Below are positions 45,701 through 56,020 of a stretch of 64,000 nt of DNA, piece by piece; the stretch's first letter is position 1, and each line of letters begins with the position of its first letter. The DNA lies in the NCBI RefSeq assembly GCF_014529535.1, contig NC_050736.1, forward strand, positions 3,596,001 to 3,660,000, read 5' to 3'. Below the pieces are notes generated by a model, which did not search any database, had not been told where the DNA came from, and saw only the letters and a list, made by a program, of their open reading frames with translations. Both the position numbers and the translations under genes were made by a program. The stretch is from Bradysia coprophila. Taxonomy: Eukaryota > Arthropoda > Insecta > Diptera > Sciaridae.

Positions 45701-48306
45701 TGTTGTTATGGTTCAATTAGTTCAATTAATCTTCACGACAATCATTACACATTATGAACGGAATGTTATGAATGAACGTTGCGATACGTTCAAATATAGA
45801 GAGCGTTGCTTGTGTGTGATATGTATAGATATACTTTCAGGCTGGTTTTATGTGTGTGACAAAAGGTCATAACCGAACCGGATGAAATGAAAAGTATGAA
45901 TGGGTGAGATGCTGTTGCTATATATCATTGTGCCGTTTTAAATACATTTTGAAGATGTTTATGACTTTTTTTCGTGTAAGATTTGTGGGCTGTTATTTAA
46001 AAAAAAAAGCAAAAGAAAAAACAATGATAACGAATTCAATAACAGCCAATGTCACTCATTATTTCGATGATTATTCATTTTGTTTTGAAAGATATTTTTC
46101 TCAATAAAAACTTAAAAATAGAGTTTGAAGAATGTCGATCATGTTGTTTGAGAGCGTATATTTAACGACGAATAGCTTTTTTATGACCATCAATGGAGGA
46201 ACACGATTCTTGACATTATTTCAAAATAGACACACTGAAAGGTTTAGTTTCTATTCATAGTTAGCACTGTAACCAGGCTACTAACGCATAAATTATCGCT
46301 TTTGGCGTCATATATTCAGAATGTTCTTCATGTTTTTTTGAAAGCTTATATCCTAGTTTTATAATAGGTCAAGCTTCAATTTCATTGTTTGAACAAGAAT
46401 ATTATAAAAATCCAGTGCGGCGAACTGTTTTAGACCATGTACTGAGGACGACAAGAAACCTACCCTTCTTCACGTTTTTTTTAAAGATATTTAGCTAAAA
46501 ACCTTCTGCTGGCGTCACATGACAGTAAGACAATTACTTGCAAATTTCAACCCAAAACTTTCCATTTTACAGTTCACTTAATAACAAACGATAATAAATC
46601 AAATGTCTTCTAAAGACGGTAGGCGTGTTTCAATATAATCAGTGAATCTATTACGTCTTTTGTTAAGCATGAGCAAGTGTTTGATACAAATCTACTACGT
46701 CATTCGTGTCACCATACATTTATCTATATGACACCGAGCACATTAATCGGTGTCATCATTGATTTATGTCGTTGCTATCGATAACAGATGATCATCCATT
46801 TTTCAAAGGAAAATATAGTTGCTTTTGCACTTGTACTTCGGTAGAAGGCGCGATATTCCTCCTGATTAACCTGTTACATACGGCGTCATCTGTTATCTAC
46901 AACGTCAACAAGAATAATCGACAAGCTTTGACTAATGCGGTCTTATATGATAAAAAGCATGTTCAAAACAAATGAAGTAAAAGATTGCTGAAATCAATCT
47001 ATGAAAACCTTCGATCAAACGAAGTAATAGTGTGAATAGTAAAACTGTTAATATGCTTGTCGTCTGTGACAGGTTAATACCCGAATAAAGTCGAACTTCG
47101 ATTTTCTGTCCTGTTCAAAAATCCATTCATCCGTCATATCATCCATATTCAAACGTATTATTTATATTTTATTTTTTTTCAGAGTTCTCATCGAACAGTG
47201 GATTCGAGCAAAGTATGAACGTCTAGAATTCTCTCAACACGAACGACCCAGCTACACATCCGGTCAGATGGAAGGTTTTTTAATGAAAAAGGGAAAAGAA
47301 GACAGTCGCTACCAGCCCCGTAAATTTGTGTTATCAGAAACCGAAGACACTCTTAAGTATCACGTCAAAGAAAGTCGCGAACCGAAAGCAGTTCTCCGTT
47401 TATCCGAGTTAAATGTAGCGTTTGCACCACAAAAAATTGAGCACAGCAATTCGATGCAATTGACCTACATGAAGGACGGCTCTACGCGACACATTTACGT
47501 CTATCACGATGATCCGGAATGCATAAACAATTGGTATATGGCGATAAGATGCGCCAAATTGCACCGGCTTCAGATTGCATTTCCCACCGCACACGAATCA
47601 GAACTGGTGAGTCTGTTGACTCGAGATTTTGCTCGCGAAGGTTGGCTATATAAAACTGGACCGCGTCCTTCTGACGGATACAAACGGCGATGGTTCACAT
47701 TGGACAATCGTAAACTTATGTACCACGATGATCCTCTGGATGCGTACCCCAAGGGGGAAATATTTTTGGGACATCAATTGGAGAATTATAGTGTTCGAGT
47801 TGGTGCTCCCACTGGAGCCAAGGATCAAGGCTATAGTTTTACATTGTTCACACCGGAAAGGGTTTACAACTTATCAGCTAGCAGTGAGCAGGACAGAGAC
47901 GATTGGATGAATTTAATACAAAATGTGTTAGAAAGACCATTAACGCCTCAGGATAATTCGAGTAAGTGACCGATTTCAGTAAAATATTGTACGTTGACTA
48001 ATTGAAATTCTTGTTTACAGTATCTGCAAAACTAATACGAAAACGAACCGGTACCAACGCTATAAATATTTTCACAGGTAGATAATAGATAATTTGGATT
48101 TGTTCGGTTTTTAGACAAATGAAGAGAATATTTTAGTGACAATTTTATGGAGAAAAAAAAATTAATTGAAAATTTGTGTAGAAAAAGAGTTTTTCTTTTC
48201 TTTAGTCTATTTTGATGTTAATTTAGTTAACAATTATTTCGAACCAGACGTATTCACGATGAATTCCCACTCGGGCGAAGAAGAAACAAAAATCAACTCA
48301 CAATGA
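39771..48306 (+). CDS. ArfGAP with dual PH domains (ADAP/centaurin-alpha)
   Basis: Six coding exons: 39771-39852, 44988-45051, 45233-45394, 47183-47961, 48021-48077 and 48206-48306; phases agree and give 414 residues. ADAP proteins stimulate GTP hydrolysis on Arf6 and bind PIP3 or inositol phosphates at membranes. The ArfGAP zinc finger is exact, C21-X2-C24-X16-C41-X2-C44-X4-R49, with R49 as the arginine finger. PH1 starts near residue 131 (MEGFLMKKG) and PH2 near 250 (REGWLYKTGPRPSDGYKRRWF). After PH2 the last two small exons add about 52 residues ending NSHSGEEETKINSQ, longer than vertebrate ADAP1 (374 residues). Without splicing after 47961 the frame would stop at 47969, and without the 48078 donor at 48085, so shorter isoforms are possible. 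Confidence 0.9.
39853..44987 (+). other. First intron of the ArfGAP gene
   Basis: This 5.1-kb intron holds a CGT microsatellite (about 40540-40556), TA/TG-rich microsatellites (about 40095-40120) and degenerate dispersed repeats at about 41880-41990 and 42280-42510. I found no exon in it. Confidence 0.6.
45395..47182 (+). other. Third intron of the ArfGAP gene
   Basis: It contains a family C MITE at 46868-47075 and a related degenerate stretch at about 46620-46790. No exon recognised. Confidence 0.6.
46868..47075. mobile_element. MITE family C, intronic copy (208 bp)
   Basis: Left end aacctgttacatacggc and right end cgtctgtgacaggtt are inverted repeats matching the other copies. Confidence 0.65.
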
Positions 48307-49598
48307 CAACGAACGATTAAAAGCTTAACGCACTTTAACCGATTTGTTTTCTGTAAGTTTTGATTTATAGTCGACGGAAATTATCGATGAATGTTTTACT
48401 AAAAATAGAATTAAACGAAATCCCAATTGATTTCATTTAAAAACAAAAAGTTTCATTGGAAATAACAAAAAATGAAGAACGAAAAACTGTTGACGAAATG
48501 TTAAATAAATTATTTTTAATAAATAAATTAAATGAAGAAATTAAGTTAAAAATTAAAAACAAAAAAAAATTCAAACACAAAATAACATATCAGAAATAAA
48601 ATGAAAGTAATAACGGACCTTGCCAAAAATATTTAATTATTAATTGAATTTGAACAATACATATATATATATATATTTATGTAAATAAAAACAAGTGAAA
48701 TGTAAATAAAAATTCAACATACAGTTAAGACTAATACTTACGTTTGTGTGTTTTCTTTTCTCCTTCACCTGATCGCATATACAATCGTCAATTCTAATAT
48801 TCATTCGTCTCGAGTGGCGCTTGGTTTAGATTGCTTCCGTTTCATCGTCTACCGATTGAACTGCGCAAGGAGATCGAGAGGTTGTTTAATTAGAAGTAGG
48901 CTAATTTCTCTATACCGTGAGTGGAATGAACGAACACTCGATACTAAAAAAAGTGAAAGTCTGACAAGGTCGATAATAGGACCAGAATGTATCGAAAAAC
49001 TTGTGTGTTCTGTATATATTACCCTAGGGATGTTCCAATTGCAATTGGTAAATTTATTGTCTCGAGAGATTTGATAGAGATGTATTCCTAATAGCCAGTT
49101 TGTGTAGGATGTGACCTGGGTTTCTGCAAACCCATTAGATAGCTACATACAAAATCGTATCCCGTTCTACTGACGAATTGACAAAGCTAAAGAATTGTTC
49201 AGCTTTGTTCAGCAACAAACATTAATTTCTTCATACAAAACTTTTAACTAGGTCTTGCACTTAGAGGAAATCATAATCCTAGGGGGAACGAGAAGACTTC
49301 TTTGAACGCTTGAATTGATCTCTGCTGTTGTGCAGTGGCTAAAAAATAGATGCATGAAATCATAGCATCTGAACCAAGCACTAGAACAGATTTTTTTAAC
49401 GGAAATTTAGCCTCTCTAATATGATCTGCCACAAAATAAACAACATTTTTTGAACCGCCACAAATATAAATTTAATGAGAGCCTCCAAAGTGGCACAAAT
49501 TTAAAACCTTTAGTTCATTTTAAATCATAGACAAGTAGGTAGAAATTCGCACAAATAATTGTCAAATGTTGTTCTTTGATGAAAATAGGTCAATAAAC
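48307..49598. other. Trailer of the ArfGAP gene and intergenic DNA
   Basis: AATAAA at 48595-48600 is one of several possible polyadenylation signals. A TA microsatellite lies at about 48660-48676. No further gene was recognised up to the MITE at 49599. Confidence 0.4.
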
Positions 49599-49760
49599 CA
49601 ATGAAAGTCTAGAACAGGTATGGTCGATCGGCGAATTTGTCTTAAACGCACGCACATTTTATGTCAAAATAATATGAAAATGAGTGCGTTTAATTACGAA
49701 AATCAAATTTTTATGTCCTCCGGGCGGACAATAGACCATACCTGTTTTACACTTTCATTG
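49599..49760. mobile_element. 162-bp MITE with 8-bp target-site duplication
   Basis: Ends caatgaaagtctagaacagg and the complementary right end (cctgttttacactttcattg) form terminal repeats. Flanks caataaac (49591-49598) and caataaat (49761-49768) differ at one base. The 8-bp duplication suggests a hAT family. Confidence 0.65.
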
Positions 49761-50131
49761 CAATAAATAACAGATGCAACATTTATTTATCGAAACCAAA
49801 ATACTGTCAACAACTAGAGCATGTGTGTCCAATATATAGTAAACCGGCAACTCTGCAGGCCCCTCTCGGAAAATCTGTTCTGCTGCTTGGTTCAGATGTT
49901 ATGATGGAATTCGTTTCTTCTTCGTTTATGTTGAAGATACAAGGGCAACGAAGTGAAAATTCAAAAGTGTGTCGTAGTGTCTACCAAAAACAAAAGGAAA
50001 AAGTTTCACTGAACTATTCTGTGTATAAATTAAGGGTTTGGTAATTTTTTTTTTTGTCTAATAGCGGCTTTTCGACAAATAATGACTCGATAATTTGTTA
50101 AATTTCATTTAAGATTTCTCTGCTTTCCCAG

Positions 50132-50591
50132 GTTTGGAAATTTTGACGAAGTTATTGAAGCTAGTTGACGAAATATGCTATCCTAATGAAACTATGAAGG
50201 TATACAACAGTTGTCTTCATCTATGATTTCATAACTTAAAGTACTAATCAGCAATATGGTCTACCTTAATGTTTAATTAGAACAAACAATGAACGTTAGA
50301 AACTTTGTTCCTTTCCTTCAAATTCTACCTTTCGGAAGTTTCTGCCCTACTACGCTCTCCTACCATATTTAGTCACTTCTCAATAAGAATGCACCGAATT
50401 CGGCGGTTAGTTTAAAAAAGCGGTCATCATGTCCATCTAAATTCTTTTGGTTAACAAACCTTCATCTATATCTACAGGGAACAAATAATTTCGGTGTAAC
50501 AGCTGGTTTTGTAGCTGGTACCGATTTCATTGATAGTACGAACTCCATTTATCGTTTGTTACCCGTAACACAAACGCATATAAATAAATAA
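50132..50591 (+). CDS. Two orphan 3' exons of an unidentified gene
   Basis: Exon 50132-50199 has a good acceptor (ctctgctttcccag) and donor (AAG|GTATAC) and reads LEILTKLLKLVDEICYPNET. It joins in phase 0 to a terminal exon 50478-50591 (acceptor atatctacag), which reads GTNNFGVTAGFVAGTDFID and ends LLPVTQTHINK before TAA. The composition is clearly protein-like, and the first exon needs one base from an upstream exon. A candidate upstream piece at about 49856-49975 (APLGKSVLLLGSD) is open but its splice site is poor. I do not recognise the protein; it could be a gene fragment. Confidence 0.45.
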
Positions 50592-51154
50592 ATAGAACAG
50601 CATGATAAACACAAAGTAAACAATCGCTACAATGTTCATCAACTGATACAAAACCAGGTGTTGCTAGATAGGCAAACCGAAATCATTTATTCACTGTAGT
50701 TCAAGGTTAGTGAAGTTTCTGAAAAAGCACGAGTTAGAAACGTAATTTCGAAAGAGGTTCAGTGTTTTCTGTAATATGATTTGAGTAACAATCCTCTCAA
50801 CTCGGGCCACTGCTCGGATTTATTCCGAGGAATTGTATGGTTGAATCATTTGATGACTCGTGAGAAATTCCCAAGATTTTGATTCTGTCCAAAAATAATT
50901 TTTTATTCAAGCTGCTATTCCAGTTAGTATTATCTGCACTCTTCGGTTCTTATCTTCATCGGTACTCGTCACATCCACACCACACGTATATAAGGAGATT
51001 ATCTGGGTAAACTCAATATAAGTTAGATAAACGTTACTATTTTGAGCAAATGAAGCAAAAGCAGCTGTTACATGAAAATCATTTTAGGAAAAGGCAAATT
51101 AAATCAATACATGCTGAGGTACTGTGCCATTACTAGCTTTTCTGCTTTGAATTT
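50592..51154. other. AT-rich stretch without recognised gene
   Basis: Follows the orphan exons; their 3' untranslated region should be here. Nothing else recognised. Confidence 0.35.
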
Positions 51155-51477
51155 AGGCAGGTTCACTGAAAAATATCATCAGTCGATGATAAAATTTCCA
51201 AATAATCGATACTATATCAATCGAATATTTTATCGATAATCGAATTGTCAGTCACTATTTGTCGATTTATCAGTCGATCTTTTCCGATTGTCGGTCGATA
51301 TTTACCGATTGTCGGTCGATATTTACCGATTGTCGGTCGATATTTATCGATTGTCGGTCGATATTTATCGATTATCAATAAAACATTCGATTGATATTGA
51401 TTTTTTGAAAATATCGATAATCAATTCTAAGGAAATAATCGATATTTTACCAATCGAATGAATTATCGAACATGCCT
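51155..51477. repeat. Inverted-repeat element with a 21-bp tandem repeat core
   Basis: The core (about 51280-51363) has four units of 21 bp of the type tttaccgattgtcggtcgata. The flanks are rich in atcgat and pair imperfectly, with ends aggcaggttc and gaacatgcct. Confidence 0.6.
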
Positions 51478-52263
51478 ATTTGAAATTAGTTGAATGATTG
51501 GATGTCAATTATTTATGAGACTTTCGACTAATAGAACAACTACATCTTCGAAGACGGGAAGTAGACAGGTCTTTGTACGGTTTTCCCTTTTTTGGGATTT
51601 TAGATTCAGTGAAAGCGAAACCAAGCCATTCAAGCAGGATGATTTTACGATCTCACTTGATTTAACCTCATATTCGCAAAGAATGTTTTTTTTATAAACT
51701 TTAACTATTTGACTTAGAACCTTTGGGTTTGATTTTTGCGAGCGTAAGAAAATCTTGAATTTACCTAGTTTCAGCCTGTGAAGAAGTTATTTAGAGGTTA
51801 TTGGGTGAGTATATTGATTCAGAAATTTTACAGTAATGGAGGTGACAAGAAGGAAAATTCCGTATACGGTCTTGGTATATGGTCTTGGTCTATGGTCCGT
51901 ACTAATTCTGACTAATGAGAATACTAACCTGGTCGTGGTCATATTACTCAAATTTCTGGATTACTTTCATAGATTAGATAGACTATCTGCTGAGTCGTAC
52001 ATGAATGACATCACGTTTTTTCAGTGCTGTTATCAGGTTGAAATTACTAATAAATCGGCAAGGATTTAGACAATAGTAAGTTCTTTCACATCATTTAAGG
52101 GATGTATATGGGGTTAGGACTAACTATTGACATAAACACTTACATCCCTGTCGAATTATTACTGATTTCAAACTGACGACAACCCTGAAAAACGTGATGT
52201 AACTCTTGTACAACCGCTAAATTGATTGATAATCAATAATATCAAACAATTCCAGCCAAATGG
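51478..52263. other. Intergenic AT-rich stretch
   Basis: No exon or repeat recognised; open frames at 51494-51697 and 51836-52069 look random. Confidence 0.35.
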
Positions 52264-52272
52264 TCCAAATAG

Positions 52273-53728
52273 CAGGCCTCTCACACCTCCTTATTTCCTT
52301 ATTTTTCCTTTATTTTTATAAAAGCCTCCTTATTCCTCCTTATTTCATTAAAAAATCCTTATTTTTTGCAAATTTCATCGACGGAAATCCAAATTTAAAA
52401 AAAAATCACTGCGCGGCAAAAAAAAACAATTTTTAATATTTAACACAAAGAACTCTAATAAAGAGGTGGTGTCGTAGCTCATGATCGTTCCAACATGACT
52501 GGTTTAACATATATTTTTGTGGTTGTCTCAGACAATTCAAACAATTCAAGGTTTTAGCCTTATTTGCACTTACTTCTTTCAAATTTATAATTTTATACTT
52601 TCACCCGAGGGGTAACTCACTTCTAGATTAAATGGATTAAATGGATTAAATGGTATTAAATGGATTTAATGGATTAAATGGATTAAATGATTAAATGGAT
52701 TTAATGGATTAAATGATTAAATGGATTTAATGGATTAAATGGAATAAAAATTGGATTAAATGGATTAAATACGAAAAAACTTCATCTTACAAAATACTGT
52801 AAAAGTCTTAAAAATTGTTGATTTTGATCAAACCACGTACTACAACTCATACTACAATGTTAAAAAGCGAAAAAAATCCACTTTTAGGAGTTTTTGGTGT
52901 AAAGTGGATTAAATGGATTAAATAAATTTAATACCATTTTTAACAAAAAAAAAATTTCCTTTACCTCACGAGTACTTAAACGAGCTGGGGATCGTGCAAA
53001 TCTATTTTTCGCAATTACTTTACAAATTTTTCAGGTGGGTAGCCTAATTATTTCGGTAAAACTAAAAATTTTTTTTTGGATTAAATGGATTAAATGGATT
53101 TAATGGATTAAATGGATTAAATGGAAGTGCGTCACCCCTCGCTTTCACCAATTTATTATTTTTTCGAAATTCCAACGGGATAACAGACAACAGTGAGATC
53201 AAAATCTAATCCAGCAAGTTTTAAACTTGAGGGTGGGTTCAAGTAAGAATTGACGCCGTAAGTACGTCTTAAATTTCAAAAATTTTGTCGCATCGAAAAC
53301 TGATTGAAAACTGCCACCCCACAAAAACGATAGATATGTCAAAATAAACAGTGATGCGTTTTATTTTGAATTTTGAAGCGCACTTACAGTGATAAGTGGT
53401 AAAGCTAAGCTTTGCTAAGAATCTAATTCAAGCCTTAAACGCTCCCAAAATATTCAAATTTTCATAGTGATAAAAGTGAATTGCACGATACAACTTTACA
53501 AAAACGATGCGTCAATAATAAACAATAATGCGTTTTATTTTAAAGTTGAGGCGGACTTGCGATGTTAATTGCTGTGTCTTAGTCTTAGAATAATTTTGAT
53601 TTTTATCGAAAAATTTCTCGTCATTTTTCCTTAACTTCAATCAACAATTTCCTTATTACTCCTTATTTTTGTGCGAAATCCTCCTTAATTCCTTAATAAG
53701 GAGTCCAAATTTAGAGTGAGAGGGCCTG
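52273..53728. mobile_element. Non-autonomous DNA transposon with minisatellite core
   Basis: Ends caggcctctcac and gtgagagggcctg are inverted repeats (one extra base on the right). The 9 bases tccaaatag flank both sides (52264-52272, 53729-53737). Subterminal regions are rich in ccttatt-type motifs. Inside, units of the type tggattaaa recur at 52627-52765, 52910-52925 and 53080-53125, and an internal duplication of about 75 bp (around 53320 and 53500) contains gatgcgttttatttt or a close variant. The terminal CAGG and 8-9 bp duplication fit a hAT relative. There is no transposase frame. Confidence 0.75.
52627..53125. repeat. Interrupted 9-bp minisatellite (tggattaaa)
   Basis: Units tggattaaa and tggatttaa alternate in three clusters separated by unique sequence, wholly inside the transposon at 52273-53728. 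Confidence 0.8.
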
Positions 53729-54236
53729 TCCAAATAGACTAATTTATTGAAAGTCGCTAATGAGATTCTTTATGACGAGATTTTCATTTAGAAAAACGTT
53801 CTTCTCATCAGTTGAATTCATTTTTTTTGTTTATTTTATCTAGTTAATTGGAATTTTTTTCATTAAGAAATATTTTTATATTAATTATTATGTTTATGTT
53901 ACATTGTATTGTCTCAATAAATTGCTTCTTATGAAAATAATCATTTTTTACCTTTCTCATCAACAATGCAATATTAGAGTACATAGATCGTTCTTATCGT
54001 TTTTTTTATATCAATTAAGAGAAACAAAGAGATAAAATTAATTATAAAAATAAATAAATTGTACAAATATGAAGTAAACGTATCCGCCATTAAGTGGTTG
54101 ATTTAAAAAAAAATCATTAAAAATTCATCCACTTTTTCTTTTAAGATCACATTATTAAGATTGTTAAGACAACGTATAATATGGTGTCAAGGGAACAAAA
54201 ACAAATTTGCATTTAATTCATTACAATTCGATTCGG

Positions 54237-56020
54237 TTACACAATTTCACTGCCCGAAAAATTCATACCATTCCGATGATGTGAGTTAAGGTTATGATGT
54301 TCCATATGATCGTGTTCCATTTGTTCCTTTAATATTTCCAATTCTCTTATACCGGACACCGTCACTTCATATTTGTGTGTCACCAACGAGCGATAGAAAT
54401 GAATGGCAAATGCCAAAAACACAATTAATACTGGTATCAGCACTATACATGCTGACCATGCAGCCTCTTTGCTTAAATCGTAAAATTTAACCCAACATAA
54501 AATGGCTATCTCTAACAAAAACAATATCAATCCCAAGAGTGTTGAAAATGCCCATGCAGTTTCTATGTACCAGTGTAGTCGTTCGTGCGGAGATTCGTGA
54601 ACCAATGAAATGCTGTGGAGATTACACACCGTTTCGATATTCGGCAGTATGCAGGTACTTATCATAAGCGCTAACATATGGACGGCTACGAGCAATGTTG
54701 TGCAAATGGCGAATGCTATTAACATGCCCGGTGGCACCTGTGTGTCATTGTTCAATTGTACTTCAACCATTGCTACCTAAAAAAACATTTTAATAATCGA
54801 AATTAATTCTTTCCTCGAGACATTCGGTGATCTGATGATATTATCGGGCAGACACATTACTAACGGCCCGACGCATTGATTCACAGCCATCAGTCAGGGG
54901 CTTTATGTTCTAATTAAAAAAAGCAGTTGGCACTCATGTGCTAAACAGTTAAAATAGTTGTTGTACTATGAGTAAGTATTGTTGAGCTAGAGTTTATTCT
55001 TCGACGATACCATCATTGGCGTTGGTTGATTTTTGTGATCAAAGTCTCGAAATCTGCATTAAGCACAATAAACAAGCAAGAATGTTCATCAACACGTTCA
55101 TTTTTTACGTGACATACACAACGAACTTCGAAAGACACGTCTGGTTCATTCATAATTTATCGAAATTGTCTGTGCCGTTTTGGCAATAAAACCAAAACAT
55201 TCTGATGTGAATTTTTTATGCGACACGACACCAACAACAACCGACCAACATCAGTTCGTAATATACAAATTAAAATAATCACCGGTCGTCGTAGATTTAT
55301 AAAAACGACGAATATTTAACATCAATAAAATAGCCATACTGTAGTGTAACAACAACGACTATGAGTATAGTGTGGTGCATGTAGTATACACCAATGTGTA
55401 TACCTTTTTCAATGAAAATATTTAAATTATTTTATAATAAAATTGGCGATGTGCAAATGAGTGTTTAAATAACAGAATTTTCATGAACGAAAAAATTATT
55501 TATAAAAATTCCCAGGGCATCGCACATTAATTTCCTTTGTGCTTTCAAATAGAATGAACGCTGTTTGGTTGTATTTATTACAAAACAAAAATGCTTTAAT
55601 CATTCTGGTCATTTGAATAATATTGAAAAAAAAATCTTCTCTTTGTGATAAGCCATTTGAACACAAATTTGATCAATGATTCGTCGGAACAAATTAACAT
55701 TTTTGTTTTGCTTGTAAATTACTAATAACTACACTTACCATGGCAAATCCTGATAACAAAGCCGATGTTTTGCTTGATGCTTTCAATTTGGCCCGACTCA
55801 GCTGCAATTTTCTCCATGACAAATAGCTGGGGGAATGTAAATCTTCACCGGATTGTGACATACTGCTGGCTCCTGATCGTCTCTGGTTATGAAAGAATCT
55901 TCGGTTATTTCGGATTGATCTTGTACAATAATCACAATATTTATGGTCGGCTGGCACTGGCACGTAGTCACGTGAATTTATGTGTAAATTCGATCGCGAA
56001 CAGCCAAGACTAAAATGCAT
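54237..56020 (-). CDS. olf186-F: Orai calcium release-activated calcium channel, short form
   Basis: Exons (minus) 55739-56020 and 54237-54776 join in phase to 273 residues. Orai forms the plasma-membrane pore for store-operated calcium entry and is gated by STIM. The sequence [20 protein letters not shown] is the N-terminal helix region that binds STIM; TM1 follows with [12 protein letters not shown], where Glu99 is the selectivity-filter glutamate. TM2 (about [20 protein letters not shown]), TM3 ([20 protein letters not shown]) and TM4 ([20 protein letters not shown]) are evident, with a cytosolic coiled-coil-like tail [17 protein letters not shown]. The start at 56018-56020 is the first ATG after an in-frame stop. 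A second N terminus comes from 59861-60082. Confidence 0.95.

Noticed and set aside
47268..47969. Self-contained 233-residue PH-domain gene
   Set aside because: The frame continues upstream into an exon with an acceptor, and a strong GTAAGT donor lies before the stop; it is an internal exon of the ArfGAP.
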